Of a stretch of 53,540 bases of DNA, positions 1 to 9,500 are shown piece after piece (positions within the stretch are counted from its first letter, which is position 1; every line of letters starts with the position of its first letter). The stretch lies in NCBI GenBank assembly GCA_002342415.1, contig DDPY01000056.1:103406-156945 (forward strand), written 5' to 3'. The DNA comes from Prevotella sp. UBA2456 (GTDB lineage Bacteria > Bacteroidota > Bacteroidia > Bacteroidales > Bacteroidaceae). Under the pieces are notes generated by a model, which ran no database searches, had not been told where the DNA came from, and saw nothing but the letters and a program-made list of their open reading frames with translations. Both the position numbers and the translations under genes were made by a program.

Positions 1-981
1 GACCACCATGCCATCATCCCTACCGGAGTAGTGCCTCAAAACCTAAGCGATGCCGAGCGCAACGTCTTCGACCTCGTAGCACGGAGGTTTATCGGAGTAT
101 TCCTGCCCGACTGCAAGTTCTCCACCACTACCGTATTAGGCGAGGTGGACGGCATCGAATTCAAGGCTACGGGAAAGGAAATACTGGAGCCTGGCTGGCG
201 CGTAGTCAGAGGAGAGAAGATAGAAACGAAAGGAGAGAAAAACGAGGAGGAAGAGAGCAAGCAGGATGACGAGGAGCGCACGCTGCCCACCTTCGTCAAG
301 GGCGAGAGCGGTGACCACCAGCCTACCCTGACCGAGAAATGGACCACTCCCCCACCTTATTATAACGAAGCCTCCCTGCTGCGAGCTATGGAGACGGCAG
401 GCAAGTTCGTGGAGGACGAGACCCTGCGGGCCGCCATGAAGGAAAACGGCATCGGCAGACCGTCGAGCCGTGCCGGCATCATCGAGACCCTCTTCAAACG
501 TCACTATATCAAGCGCGACCGAAAGCGACTCATTGCCACCCCGACTGGCATCGAACTGATAGACCTCATCCACGAGGAACTGCTGAAAAGCTGCGAGCTG
601 ACAGGCATCTGGGAGAAGAAGCTGCGCGACATCGAGCACCAGACCTACGATGCCCAGCAGTTTATCGAGGAGCTGAAACAACAGGTGACCGACATTGTCA
701 ACGAGGTGATGCACGATGCCAGCAACCGCCGCATCACCGTGCTTACCGATGCCGAGGTCAAGAAGGTGAAAGCCCCCAAGGCCGAACAGCCCGCCAAGAG
801 TGCAGACAGCAAGCCAGCCAAGAAGCGCAGCACCAAGAAAGCCAAGACACTGAAGCCCGACGACAGCATCATCGGCCAGCCCTGTCCCCTCTGTGGCAAG
901 GGACATATCCTGAAAGGCAAGACAGCCTACGGGTGCTCCGACTATCAGCACTGTACATGGCGCCTGCCGTTCGTCAAATGA
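1..981 (+). CDS. topB: DNA topoisomerase III, C-terminal part (cut by window start)
   Basis: This is the 3' end of a type IA topoisomerase, which relaxes or decatenates DNA by passing a strand through a transient single-strand break. The frame is open from base 1 and begins with the HHAIIPT motif; type III enzymes have His where TopA usually has HEAIRPT, so I call topB rather than topA. Downstream is the GRPSSRAGIIETL segment of the toprim-linked domain, then a Lys/Ala-rich stretch and a C-terminal zinc-finger-like module with the pattern CPLCGKG...CSDY..C. A charged Glu/Lys-rich insertion sits around codons 70-90 of the visible part. The real start lies outside the window; the GTG at 31 is internal. 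No strong terminator follows. The catalytic Tyr is upstream and not seen. Confidence 0.9.
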   Translation, partial: DHHAIIPTGVVPQNLSDAERNVFDLVARRFIGVFLPDCKFSTTTVLGEVDGIEFKATGKEILEPGWRVVRGEKIETKGEKNEEEESKQDDEERTLPTFVKGESGDHQPTLTEKWTTPPPYYNEASLLRAMETAGKFVEDETLRAAMKENGIGRPSSRAGIIETLFKRHYIKRDRKRLIATPTGIELIDLIHEELLKSCELTGIWEKKLRDIEHQTYDAQQFIEELKQQVTDIVNEVMHDASNRRITVLTDAEVKKVKAPKAEQPAKSADSKPAKKRSTKKAKTLKPDDSIIGQPCPLCGKGHILKGKTAYGCSDYQHCTWRLPFVK

Positions 982-1125
982 CCATGCAAGAATGGGGCTT
1001 TACAGAGATGTCGGACTACATGAAGTTTTTAAAAGCGATGCAACTGATGTCATTTTGCAACACTCGCTGATAATCAGAGGGTTCCGCGTGGCAAAATGGT
1101 GGCAAAATGGCAAAATAAGCCTGAT

Positions 1126-1315
1126 TTTTACTTAAAAAAAGCCTTTTTTTGCTCAAAAACGTGCTATATTGCTCAAAAAAACAGTCTTTTTCGACCAATA
1201 AGCGTGTCTAATTGTTCAATAACCAGCCCTTATTGCTCAATAACCAGCCCTTATTGCTCAATAACCAGCCCTTATTGTTCAATAAGCGTGCCTAATCGGG
1301 CATTAAGCAGCCTTT
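1126..1315. repeat. Degenerate 21-bp tandem repeat array (about 9 units)
   Basis: The array has a 21-bp period. Three central units (1211-1231, 1232-1252, 1253-1273) are almost identical, reading ATTG(C/T)TCAATAACCAGC plus CCTT. Units at 1274-1294 and 1295-1315 are diverged, and upstream units (about 1126-1210) are more diverged, one of them 22 bp long. The reverse complement of the unit resembles a segment at 20944-20966 in the array near 20.9 kb. Function is unknown. There are no spacers, so it is not CRISPR. Confidence 0.8.
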
Positions 1316-1475
1316 ATTTAGGGAGCAACGACCTGTCACCCTCCTGTCACCCTTGTCACCCTACAGAAACAGGGTGCAGCCCTTTGTACATCGGCATTCT
1401 GACACCCTGACACCCTAAAACGCAAAATTTATAGTATAAGAAAACATGAATCATGCACAAAACAGTCGTTTTATT

Positions 1476-1607
1476 GGAACGCATCCTAACAATTTTTCCA
1501 TCGCATCCGAAAAATTGTTGGAACGCACTCCAAAAAGTTTTCCTCTGCACTCGAGAACTTTTTCCCCTGCACTCAAAAAATATTTCGAGTGCAGGGGAGA
1601 AATTGTC
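1476..1607. repeat. Degenerate 22-bp tandem repeats with internal inverted repeats
   Basis: Six consecutive 22-base units start at 1476, 1498, 1520, 1542, 1564 and 1586. Each has a core like YGCAYYC followed by an A-tract and then a T-tract, so A/T tracts recur every 22 bp. Neighbouring units can pair: 1488-1497 with 1510-1519 (10 bp perfect) and 1563-1574 with 1587-1598 (12 bp perfect). It ends about 30 bp before the LacI-type operator of the CE8 gene. Confidence 0.75.
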
Positions 1608-1635
1608 AGAACGCGTTGTACTTTTCGCCCGTAGA

Positions 1636-1649
1636 CGTAAACGATTACG
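1636..1649. promoter_or_regulatory. LacI-type operator, one mismatch (CGTAAACGATTACG)
   Basis: This 14-base site differs at one position from the perfect palindrome CGTAAACGTTTACG found at 6432 and 11951. Palindromes centred on AACGTT or ACGT are typical of LacI-family regulators. It lies about 55 bp upstream of the -7 box of the pectinesterase gene, so its centre is near -75. The regulator is not in the window. Confidence 0.6.
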
Positions 1650-1703
1650 CGGGTTTTAACAGAAAATAACTCTTCAACCATTCTCCTTTTCCCGTTTTTT
1701 GCG

Positions 1704-1711
1704 TACCTTTG
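1704..1711 (+). promoter_or_regulatory. -7 promoter element TACCTTTG for the pectinesterase gene
   Basis: Matches the Bacteroidetes -7 consensus TAnnTTTG. No good -33 TTTG is present at the usual 20-bp distance, which fits a promoter that needs an activator; the operator at 1636-1649 is a candidate binding site. The leader would be about 50 nt. Confidence 0.6.
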
Positions 1712-1769
1712 TCCAACTAATCAGCTTTGCTAACAAATCATTTTAAATACTAACTAAAAACATTAATTT

Positions 1770-4700
1770 ATGAAGAAAAAATTATCTCTATTAATGGTTG
1801 CATTCTTGGGGTGTGTGGCTTTTGCCACTGCTTCATGGAGAGCGACTGAGGAGTCCGGAGGCAACGAGTCTACCGCAGGTTTCCGCGGCTTTGCCGTTCA
1901 ACTTACCAATGCCGACATCTTCGACACCAGCGTAATGAACTTCGGTGTAAAGGTGGCTGAGGACGGTTCATACACCGCCACCGCAGCCGATGATGCAACA
2001 GCCAACTTCACTGTCAAGGCTGCACGCTTCAATGACAAGGATCATGGTTGGGTAAACTGTGAATTTACAGTTCCCGTACAGGGTCCCGTTAAAATTGGTT
2101 TGGGCAATTGTCAGTTTGGTTCACAGGACGGCACCATCACCGATGCCGCCGGAAACGTGACCGCCCTGACCGTAGGAAATGCCAACTGCTGGCACAACAA
2201 TAAAGCCGAAAACATCAGCTACACCATCTATAAAGGTACTGAAGCAACCACACTGACCATCAAGTACAACGGCTACTGTCCGTTCATCAGCGTTGCGGCC
2301 ATCGACCCTTCTGAGTTGAAAAGCGATGCCACCGTCAGCTTTGCTGCCGGTGAAGCAGCCGGTGCACTGGTGCCCGCAGCCATCAAGGAAGAGGTGGGCA
2401 AGAAGATTACGCTGCCCAAGAACTTCACCATGTACGTGGAAGGTAAGACTCTGACAGGATGGACTGACGGCACAAACACCGTAGCACCTGGTGCAGAGTA
2501 CACCGTTCCCGAGAATGATGTTGAACTGCAACCTGTCTTCACAGCCAATGAGGTGAGCCTCGCTGACCGCACAGAAGCTGTCACATTGAAATTTGACTTC
2601 ATGCGTCAGGACGGTGCTCCCACTGTTTCCTACCAGAATGCAACAGGACTTTGGGTTGCTCAGGCTACCGTCAACGGCAAGACTATTGACGTGAAAGCAG
2701 ACTTCGACACCAACAATGGAGGTAAGTTTGCCAATGGCAACTGGAACGACTGGGCTCAGCTGAACAAGGGGACCAAATGGACTGTTCCTTCTTGTAAAGG
2801 TGCTACCATCAGCATTGAAGCTTTTAATGAACTGGGAGCCAGCGGAAAGACTGCTACCACTATTGACGGTCAGAGCGACTATACCAGCGGCAAGACCATC
2901 AGCTACGAGATTGCAGGTGGTGCCGAGACTGTAGATGTGGTCATTGGTGATGACGGTTCCTACTATCGCTACATTCAGATTGTCCTGCCCGTGGTGCAGA
3001 GCCAGGGCGGTGGCGAGAAGTTTGACAATGTCAACGCTACCATTGAGTGGCCTATGCTGGTTGATGGCAATATCGACCTGAATGCAAAGAACATCAATAC
3101 AGAAGCAGAAGCTGCCATTTCAGTTGCTTCGTTCGAATACACTCCCGCTGGAGCAGCAGTAGCAACGGGTTCTCGCAGTAAAGACCCCGATAACGGAATG
3201 AAGTTTGTCACCTTCGCAGGTGAGAACGTACAGCTGCACTGGAACATCAAGCCGGCTAAGGGTATCACCTTCACCCCGACTCAGATTAAGATGTATGTAC
3301 AGCGCTTCGGTACCAACAAAGAGAACGGTGTCGTTGTTTCTGCCAAGGCTGGTGACGGTAATGTTACAACTCTCGGTACCTACACCGCACGCCGCGCCAA
3401 TTGGGATGACAGCCAAGAGACGGCACAGTTTAAGTGGACAGAAGTGCCTGCTACGCTTGTCAACGAGATTGTCATTGATCTGACTGCTGAGCAGCAGGCT
3501 GCCTTCGCTTCAACTGGCAACTTCGACCTCTATGCAGCAACAGGTCTGGCTTCTGATAAACAAGGAGGCTTTGCCGATGTCCGCGTCTCTGGTATTGTCA
3601 ACGGCACCAAGGCCGCTGTCGAGATGTACTCGATGGCTATTGCTGCCAATCCTGAGGAGGCAGGTAGCGTAAGCGCTTACCCGAAGGCTGACGAGTATGA
3701 AGATGGCAGCGAGGTCACACTGACTGCTACCGAAAACTTCGGCTATGACTTCGTGAACTGGACCAACGCTGCCGGTGAGGAGGTTTCTAAGGAAGCTAAG
3801 TTCAAGTACACCGTCAACAGCAATGAAACGCTGACCGCCAACTTCAAGAAGATTGATACATACGCTCTGAACTTGACAGTCGAAGGAACCAATGACTACA
3901 TGGTTACCGTTTCTCCTGAGCCCACAGTGGTTGACGGTAAGAATATGTACGAGGCTGGTCAGAAGGTTGTCCTGACTGCCAACCAGTACGAGGGACTTGT
4001 TACCTTCACCAACTGGAACGACGGCACAACCAACAGCGAGAAAACCGTCACCATGGACGCAAACCAGGACATCACCGCTTCTTACAGCCAGGCCGACATC
4101 ATTGTCGGTTGGGACTTTTACAAGGCGGGCGGTAACGGACGAAAGGCTGACTTCGCCGCTCAAGACAACGATGCTGATGCGCTGAATTTGGTCAACACCG
4201 AAACGGGCGAAACACAAGGATGGCTCGACAAATCAACCATTGGCGGTGGCGGCTACGAGAGTTTCAAGGGGGCTGCAGTCAACTGGCGAACGGGTTCGGA
4301 GGAAGGCGAAGTAGGTAACTGGCACTGGCAGACCAAGATAAATGCCGAAGCATTTACCGACATCAACGTACAGTTCCAGATGCTCTACAACTATAACGCA
4401 TACCAGACTTATAATGTAGAGTACTCGCTGAATGGTACTGAATGGACTAAGTTCGGCGACATCACGATGACTGGTGCCAAATCTCCTGCATCGTTCAACA
4501 AGACGTTGCCCGAGGCTTGCAACAACCAGAAGGAAATCTTCATCCGCATGATTGCAGACAAGACTTCTAAGGTTGATGGTGCTTCTTCAAAGAACGACGG
4601 TAACACACTGGCCATGTTCTTCATCACTGGTACTCCGAAACTAGTGAACGACGGCGTAGCTCCCGTACTGGTATCTAGCGTTCCTGCAGACAAGTCTACA

Positions 4701-6347
4701 GGCGCATCGGCCAGCGGTAAGATTGTTCTGACTTTCGACGAGCGCATCAAGGCTGCCGAGGGTATCAAGGCAACTCTTGGCGACATGGAACTCACTCCAA
4801 GCATCAGCGGTAAGGTGGCAACATTCGAGTACAAGGGTCTGGACTACGCTACCGAATACACCTTCACGCTGCCTGCAAAGAGTATTGGTGACCTGACCGA
4901 CAACTTCATTGCCGAGGCCATCACACTGACGTTCACCACCATGAGTCGTCCTACCGTTGAAAAGTCTCCATACGACGTCACAGTCTCTAATGTAGACGAG
5001 CTGCTCGCTGCCATCAAGACAGCCAATACCCGTGCTGACCAGAACACCCGCTTCCGCATCTTCATCAAGAAGGGTACTTACACCATACCTCTGTCTTCAA
5101 CCATGAAGACCTGCAACGGCTATGAGGTTCCTGAGTGCATCACCTTCATCACTGGTAAGAACATCTCGTTCATCGGTGAAGATCGTGATGCAACCATCAT
5201 CACCAATGCTATTCCTGCCGATGCAACCTTTGCCGGCCAGTATGGTACGACCAGCAAGTACGATGGTATTGGCAACAGCGATGTCTTCCAGATTAGCAGT
5301 TCTGCTTCTGGTCTCTACTGGCAGGATCTGACCGTTTCGACCGGTATGGAGGATGCCCGTGGTCGCGACCTCGCCATCCAAGACAAGGGTACGAAGAATA
5401 TCTACAAGAACGTATGCCTGCACGGTTATCAGGACACTTGGACCTCTAACAACGACAATGGTCTCTACTTCTTCGATGGTGGTGTTATCCGCGGCCGTAC
5501 GGACTACATCTGCGGTAAGGGCGACATCTACTTCAAGGAAGTCGAGTTCAAGCAGATTGCTGGAGGTTACTGCGCCGTACCCTCTAAGCCAGCCAAGATC
5601 GGTTGGGTCATGAAGGATTGTGTCATCAATGGTGATGGCGAAGGTGTTGACGGCAACTACACCCTCGGACGTCCTTGGGGTAGCGGCACGCCTGTAGCTG
5701 TATGGATTGACACTAAGATGAACGTTGTTCCTTCCGGCATTGGATGGAATGAGATGAGCGGTGGTTGGCCAGCACGCTTTGCAGAGTACAACTCTATGAC
5801 CTCAACGGGTTCGCAGATTGATCTCTCTGGTCGTAAGACCACCTTTGGTGACGGTCACGCAAACAATCCTGTTCTGACTGCAGAAGAGGCAGCCCAGTAC
5901 AGCGACATGTCGAAGATGTTTGGTGACTGGCAGCCCACATTGATGACCGAGCAGGCTCCTGCTCCCCAGAATGTAAAGTTCAACAAGAATGACAATATGC
6001 TGTTCTGGGATAACAGCAACTACGCTTTGCTGTATGCCGTCTGTCTGAATGGTAATATTATCGGTTTCACCACCGATAATCAGGTTGACGTTACAACCCT
6101 GGAAGGTGCTGCTTCTGCTCCACGCCGCGCTGCCAACGCAGCAGACTATACCGTTCGTGCTGCCAACGAGATGGGTGGTCTGAGTGAGGCTTCGACTCCA
6201 GCCACAGAGGCCACAGGCATCGATAACATTGAACAGGCTCAACCTGTCATCAACGACGGTGTCATCTACAATCTCCAGGGCGTGCGTGTCACCAACCCGA
6301 CCAAGGGTATCTACATTGTCAACGGACGCAAGGTCGTGATTAAGTAA
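1770..6347 (+). CDS. Multimodular secreted pectin methylesterase (CE8)
   Basis: Pectin methylesterases hydrolyse methyl esters of homogalacturonan and expose it to pectate lyases. The 1525-aa product has an N-terminal signal peptide (about residues 1-22) and several beta-sandwich modules (about 35-180, 265-410 and 420-620). Two InlB-type repeat domains (about 616-694 and 695-775), another beta-sandwich (780-960) and an SbsA/Big_5-like Ig domain (about 964-1054) follow. The CE8 beta-helix is at about 1080-1390. Its catalytic signatures are visible: GYQDTW with D1222, GRTDYICG with D1245, and LGRPW with R1301 and W1303. After a FnIII-like segment the protein ends in NLQGVRV...GIYIVNGRKVVIK, a C-terminal module resembling type IX secretion tails. 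The enzyme domain is only about a fifth of the protein, so the rest probably binds pectin. A terminator follows and an operator precedes it, so it is probably transcribed alone. Confidence 0.92.
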   Translation: MKKKLSLLMVAFLGCVAFATASWRATEESGGNESTAGFRGFAVQLTNADIFDTSVMNFGVKVAEDGSYTATAADDATANFTVKAARFNDKDHGWVNCEFTVPVQGPVKIGLGNCQFGSQDGTITDAAGNVTALTVGNANCWHNNKAENISYTIYKGTEATTLTIKYNGYCPFISVAAIDPSELKSDATVSFAAGEAAGALVPAAIKEEVGKKITLPKNFTMYVEGKTLTGWTDGTNTVAPGAEYTVPENDVELQPVFTANEVSLADRTEAVTLKFDFMRQDGAPTVSYQNATGLWVAQATVNGKTIDVKADFDTNNGGKFANGNWNDWAQLNKGTKWTVPSCKGATISIEAFNELGASGKTATTIDGQSDYTSGKTISYEIAGGAETVDVVIGDDGSYYRYIQIVLPVVQSQGGGEKFDNVNATIEWPMLVDGNIDLNAKNINTEAEAAISVASFEYTPAGAAVATGSRSKDPDNGMKFVTFAGENVQLHWNIKPAKGITFTPTQIKMYVQRFGTNKENGVVVSAKAGDGNVTTLGTYTARRANWDDSQETAQFKWTEVPATLVNEIVIDLTAEQQAAFASTGNFDLYAATGLASDKQGGFADVRVSGIVNGTKAAVEMYSMAIAANPEEAGSVSAYPKADEYEDGSEVTLTATENFGYDFVNWTNAAGEEVSKEAKFKYTVNSNETLTANFKKIDTYALNLTVEGTNDYMVTVSPEPTVVDGKNMYEAGQKVVLTANQYEGLVTFTNWNDGTTNSEKTVTMDANQDITASYSQADIIVGWDFYKAGGNGRKADFAAQDNDADALNLVNTETGETQGWLDKSTIGGGGYESFKGAAVNWRTGSEEGEVGNWHWQTKINAEAFTDINVQFQMLYNYNAYQTYNVEYSLNGTEWTKFGDITMTGAKSPASFNKTLPEACNNQKEIFIRMIADKTSKVDGASSKNDGNTLAMFFITGTPKLVNDGVAPVLVSSVPADKSTGASASGKIVLTFDERIKAAEGIKATLGDMELTPSISGKVATFEYKGLDYATEYTFTLPAKSIGDLTDNFIAEAITLTFTTMSRPTVEKSPYDVTVSNVDELLAAIKTANTRADQNTRFRIFIKKGTYTIPLSSTMKTCNGYEVPECITFITGKNISFIGEDRDATIITNAIPADATFAGQYGTTSKYDGIGNSDVFQISSSASGLYWQDLTVSTGMEDARGRDLAIQDKGTKNIYKNVCLHGYQDTWTSNNDNGLYFFDGGVIRGRTDYICGKGDIYFKEVEFKQIAGGYCAVPSKPAKIGWVMKDCVINGDGEGVDGNYTLGRPWGSGTPVAVWIDTKMNVVPSGIGWNEMSGGWPARFAEYNSMTSTGSQIDLSGRKTTFGDGHANNPVLTAEEAAQYSDMSKMFGDWQPTLMTEQAPAPQNVKFNKNDNMLFWDNSNYALLYAVCLNGNIIGFTTDNQVDVTTLEGAASAPRRAANAADYTVRAANEMGGLSEASTPATEATGIDNIEQAQPVINDGVIYNLQGVRVTNPTKGIYIVNGRKVVIK

Positions 6348-6367
6348 CACACACCTTACCATAAATT

Positions 6368-6410
6368 ATTAGGACGGAACCCCGCAACAGGATTCCGTCC
6401 TAATTGCTTT
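6368..6410 (+). terminator. Rho-independent terminator after the pectinesterase gene
   Basis: A 12-bp perfect stem (6368-6379 with 6393-6404, ATTAGGACGGAA against its complement) encloses a 13-nt loop and is followed by a short T-rich tract. It lies about 20 bp after the stop codon. Confidence 0.75.
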
Positions 6411-6431
6411 TACATATTGTGGTATCAATTA

Positions 6432-6445
6432 CGTAAACGTTTACG
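6432..6445. promoter_or_regulatory. Perfect LacI-type palindromic operator CGTAAACGTTTACG
   Basis: A perfect 14-base palindrome. It ends 19 bp before the -33 element of the first susC gene, with its centre near -64 relative to the likely transcription start. An identical copy is at 11951-11964. A site upstream of the polymerase contact region suits activation better than classic repression; that is inference. Confidence 0.75.
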
Positions 6446-6464
6446 AAAAAAAAGGAAAGATATA

Positions 6465-6496
6465 TTTGTTGGTTTAATAAAAAAGTCTTACTTTTG
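6465..6496 (+). promoter_or_regulatory. Promoter of the first susC-susD pair
   Basis: -33 TTTG at 6465-6468, a 20-bp spacer and -7 TACTTTTG at 6489-6496: a full match to the Bacteroidetes promoter. The start codon is 53 bp downstream. Confidence 0.75.
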
Positions 6497-6549
6497 CATA
6501 AGTTTAAACTACTATTATACTTTATATACTAAATCTAAAAAATAACAAC

Positions 6550-9500
6550 ATGCAAACAAGAAGACTACTCTTAGCCATGCTACTATGTATGCTTTGGCTA
6601 ACGGGCTTTGCCCAGAATGCAGTCAAGGGTACGGTTGTGGACAACACCGGTGAACCCCTGATTGGAGTAAGCGTAACGTATGGTAACGGCCAGGGTACGG
6701 TGACGGACATCAATGGTAATTTCACCGTCAACGTTCCTGCCGGCACATCCATCAAGCTATCGTATGTCGGTTACAAGCCCCAGACGGTGAAAGCCACCAA
6801 TGGTGTGAAGGTAACCTTGCTGGAAGACAACACCACACTGGAAGATGTCGTGGTCGTGGGTTATGGCACGATGAAGCGTAAGGACCTGACGGGTGCCGTG
6901 GCTTCGGTCACCGGCGACAAGCTGGCTTCCAACCCCGTGTCTACCATCGGTGAGGCCCTGCAGGGTCAGCTGCCCGGTGTGAATGTCATCTCTCAGGACG
7001 GCCGTCCTGGTGGTACGATGTCTATCCGCGTACGCGGTGGCGGTTCTATCACCCAGTCGAACGATCCCCTATACATCGTGGACGGTGTGCAGGTGAGCAG
7101 CATCGACGACATTGCTGCCGACAACATCGAGAGCATCGACGTGCTGAAGGATGCAGCCTCGACGGCCATCTATGGTGCCCGCGGTGCCAATGGTGTCATC
7201 CTCATCACCACCAAGGCCGGTAAGGAAGGCAAGGTACAGGTGAAGTACAACATGTACTACCAGATTAAGTCCAAGCCCAGCCGCCTCGACACATGGAACG
7301 CCTATGACCACGTGCTGCACCAGTGGAGCTATGCTACTGCCCTCGGCACCACCTATGCTGACAATGTAGCCAAGTTCTATGGACTGGGAAGCCAGTATGG
7401 CAACCATCTGTCTGAATACAAGAATGTCAGTGCCCACAACTGGATGGACGATGTGATGGATTCGAGCCACTCTTGGAACCACGACCTGAGCATCAGCGGT
7501 GGTACGAAGACGACCAAGTACTACGCCGGTGTCAGCTTCAACGACAATAGCGGTGCGCTCATCAATACCGGATTCAGCCGTTGGAGTGTCAACTTCAAGC
7601 TGTCACAGGAAATCACCAAGAACCTGAAGTGGGATATCGATGCCCGCTATGGCCAGGTGCAGTGGAAAGGTGCCCAGTTCGGTATTGCCACACAGGCCTA
7701 CCGTTTCAACCCCATTGACAAGCCCCTCGGAACAGGTGAAGCTGCCGACCTCGGTATGGGTTCGGCCAATGCCTCTGAGGACTACAACCCCGTCAACATC
7801 CTGAACGACTACAGCAACCTGACCCGTCGCTATCGCATCGGTGCCAACAACGCACTGACTTGGACGGTCATCAAGGGTCTGACAGCCAAGACCGAGCTCT
7901 ATCTGGGCCGCAACTGGAACAAGACCGAGCGCTGGGATGGTGGTCACACCAATGGACAGTCGTACAATCTGGCCCGCATCACCAATGGCGATGGCTACAA
8001 TGTCCGTTGGGACACTACCATAAGCTACGATGTCCAAGGACTCGGCGAAGACCACTCACTGAACGTGATGGCAGGTAATGAGGTCTTGGCCAGCAAGTCT
8101 AACTCAAACTATATCCAGGGTACCGGCTTCCCCACAGAGTGGGATTCGAGCTATGCCTTTGCCAACATCGCTATGGCCAACAAAAGCATACCCGGTGACG
8201 AGACCTACAGCAGTGTAGGCACTCCCTCGCACACCATCTCTTGGTTCGGCCGTGTCAACTACAACTTCCTGGGCCGCTACCTGCTGACTGCTACCATGCG
8301 TGCCGACGGTTCCAGCAAGTTCCGTGGCAGCAACAAGTGGGGTTACTTCCCCGCAGCCGCTGTAGCATGGCGTATCAATGACGAGCCGTTTATGGCCGGT
8401 GCCAAAGACTGGCTCGACAACTTGAAGCTGCGTGTATCATTAGGTAGTTCTGGTAACGATGGTATCGATGCCGGTCTGTTCGACACCCTGTGGAAGACTG
8501 GAACGACCACCATCAATGGTCAGACCGTTCCCACCTATGCTCCTGCTGACTGTTTAGGAAACCCCGACCTGAAGTGGGAGACCACCATCTCGCGCAACAT
8601 CGGTCTGGACTTCGGCTTCTGGAATGGCAAGCTGCACGGTAGCATCGAGTTCTACTGGAACACCACCAAGGATGTTCTGATGCGCGTTCCCTGCGATGCC
8701 TCTACCGGTTTCAGCTATCAGTATCAGAATGTCGGTCAGACCTCGAACAAGGGTATCGAGCTCTCGCTCAACTATGAGATTCTGCGTGCCAAGAACTATA
8801 ACCTGAGTTTCGGAGCCACCATCAACCACAACAAGAACAATGTGGACAAGCTGATGGACGGCGTGGTAGCCAGTGCACATACCGGATGGGGCTCTACCAT
8901 GCGCGTACCTTATTATGACTACCTGGTAAAGGTCGACGAGCCTGTCGGTCTGATTCAGGGATTCGAGAGCGACGGTATCTACACTGTCAACGACTTCAAT
9001 GTGGTAGACGGTGTATGGACACTGAAAGAAGGCATCCCCGACTACAAGGCTACAGGCTATGCCGGCGGCGAGGCCTACAACCTGCCCGAGGGACAGGCAG
9101 CCTTCCCCGGCATGGCTAAGTTCAAGGACCAGGACGGCGACGGCAACATCACCACCGACGATGTGACCATCATCGGACGCACCCAGCCTAAGGTGACAGG
9201 TGGATTCAACCTCACCGGCCGCTACAAGGACCTCGACTTCTCTGCAAACTTCACCTATCAGATTGGCGGCAAGATCTACAATGCCAACGTGATGCATGCC
9301 ATGATGGGTAACAAGGATACCGGCCTCGGACAGGCTCGCTTAGCTGAGGTTTCAGACTGCTGGAGAATGTACAATGTCGATGGTAATGGCGAGCTCTATG
9401 CTGTGACCGACCCGACAGAACTGGCAGCACTCAATGCCAAGGCCGTCTATGCACTCCCCTACTCTGAGTATGGTATCTGCTCATCACAGTTCATCGAGAA

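Larger units (their letters stand above)
982..1769. other. Gene-free regulatory and repeat region upstream of the pectinesterase gene
   Basis: I find no convincing gene in these 788 bases. The stretch contains two degenerate tandem repeat arrays (1126-1315 and 1476-1607), a LacI-type operator (1636-1649) and the -7 box of the CE8 gene (1704-1711). The short open frames here translate the repeats themselves and have no start signal or family resemblance. Base composition is much more AT-rich than the flanking genes. Confidence 0.7.

Noticed and set aside
1126..1315. CRISPR array
   Set aside because: Units follow each other without spacers and diverge gradually; no cas genes are in the window.
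1096..1410. Open frame of 104 codons with repeated Cys-Ser-Ile-Thr-Ser-Pro-Tyr
   Set aside because: It only translates the 21-bp repeats (21 is a multiple of 3), has no promoter or start signal and no domain.
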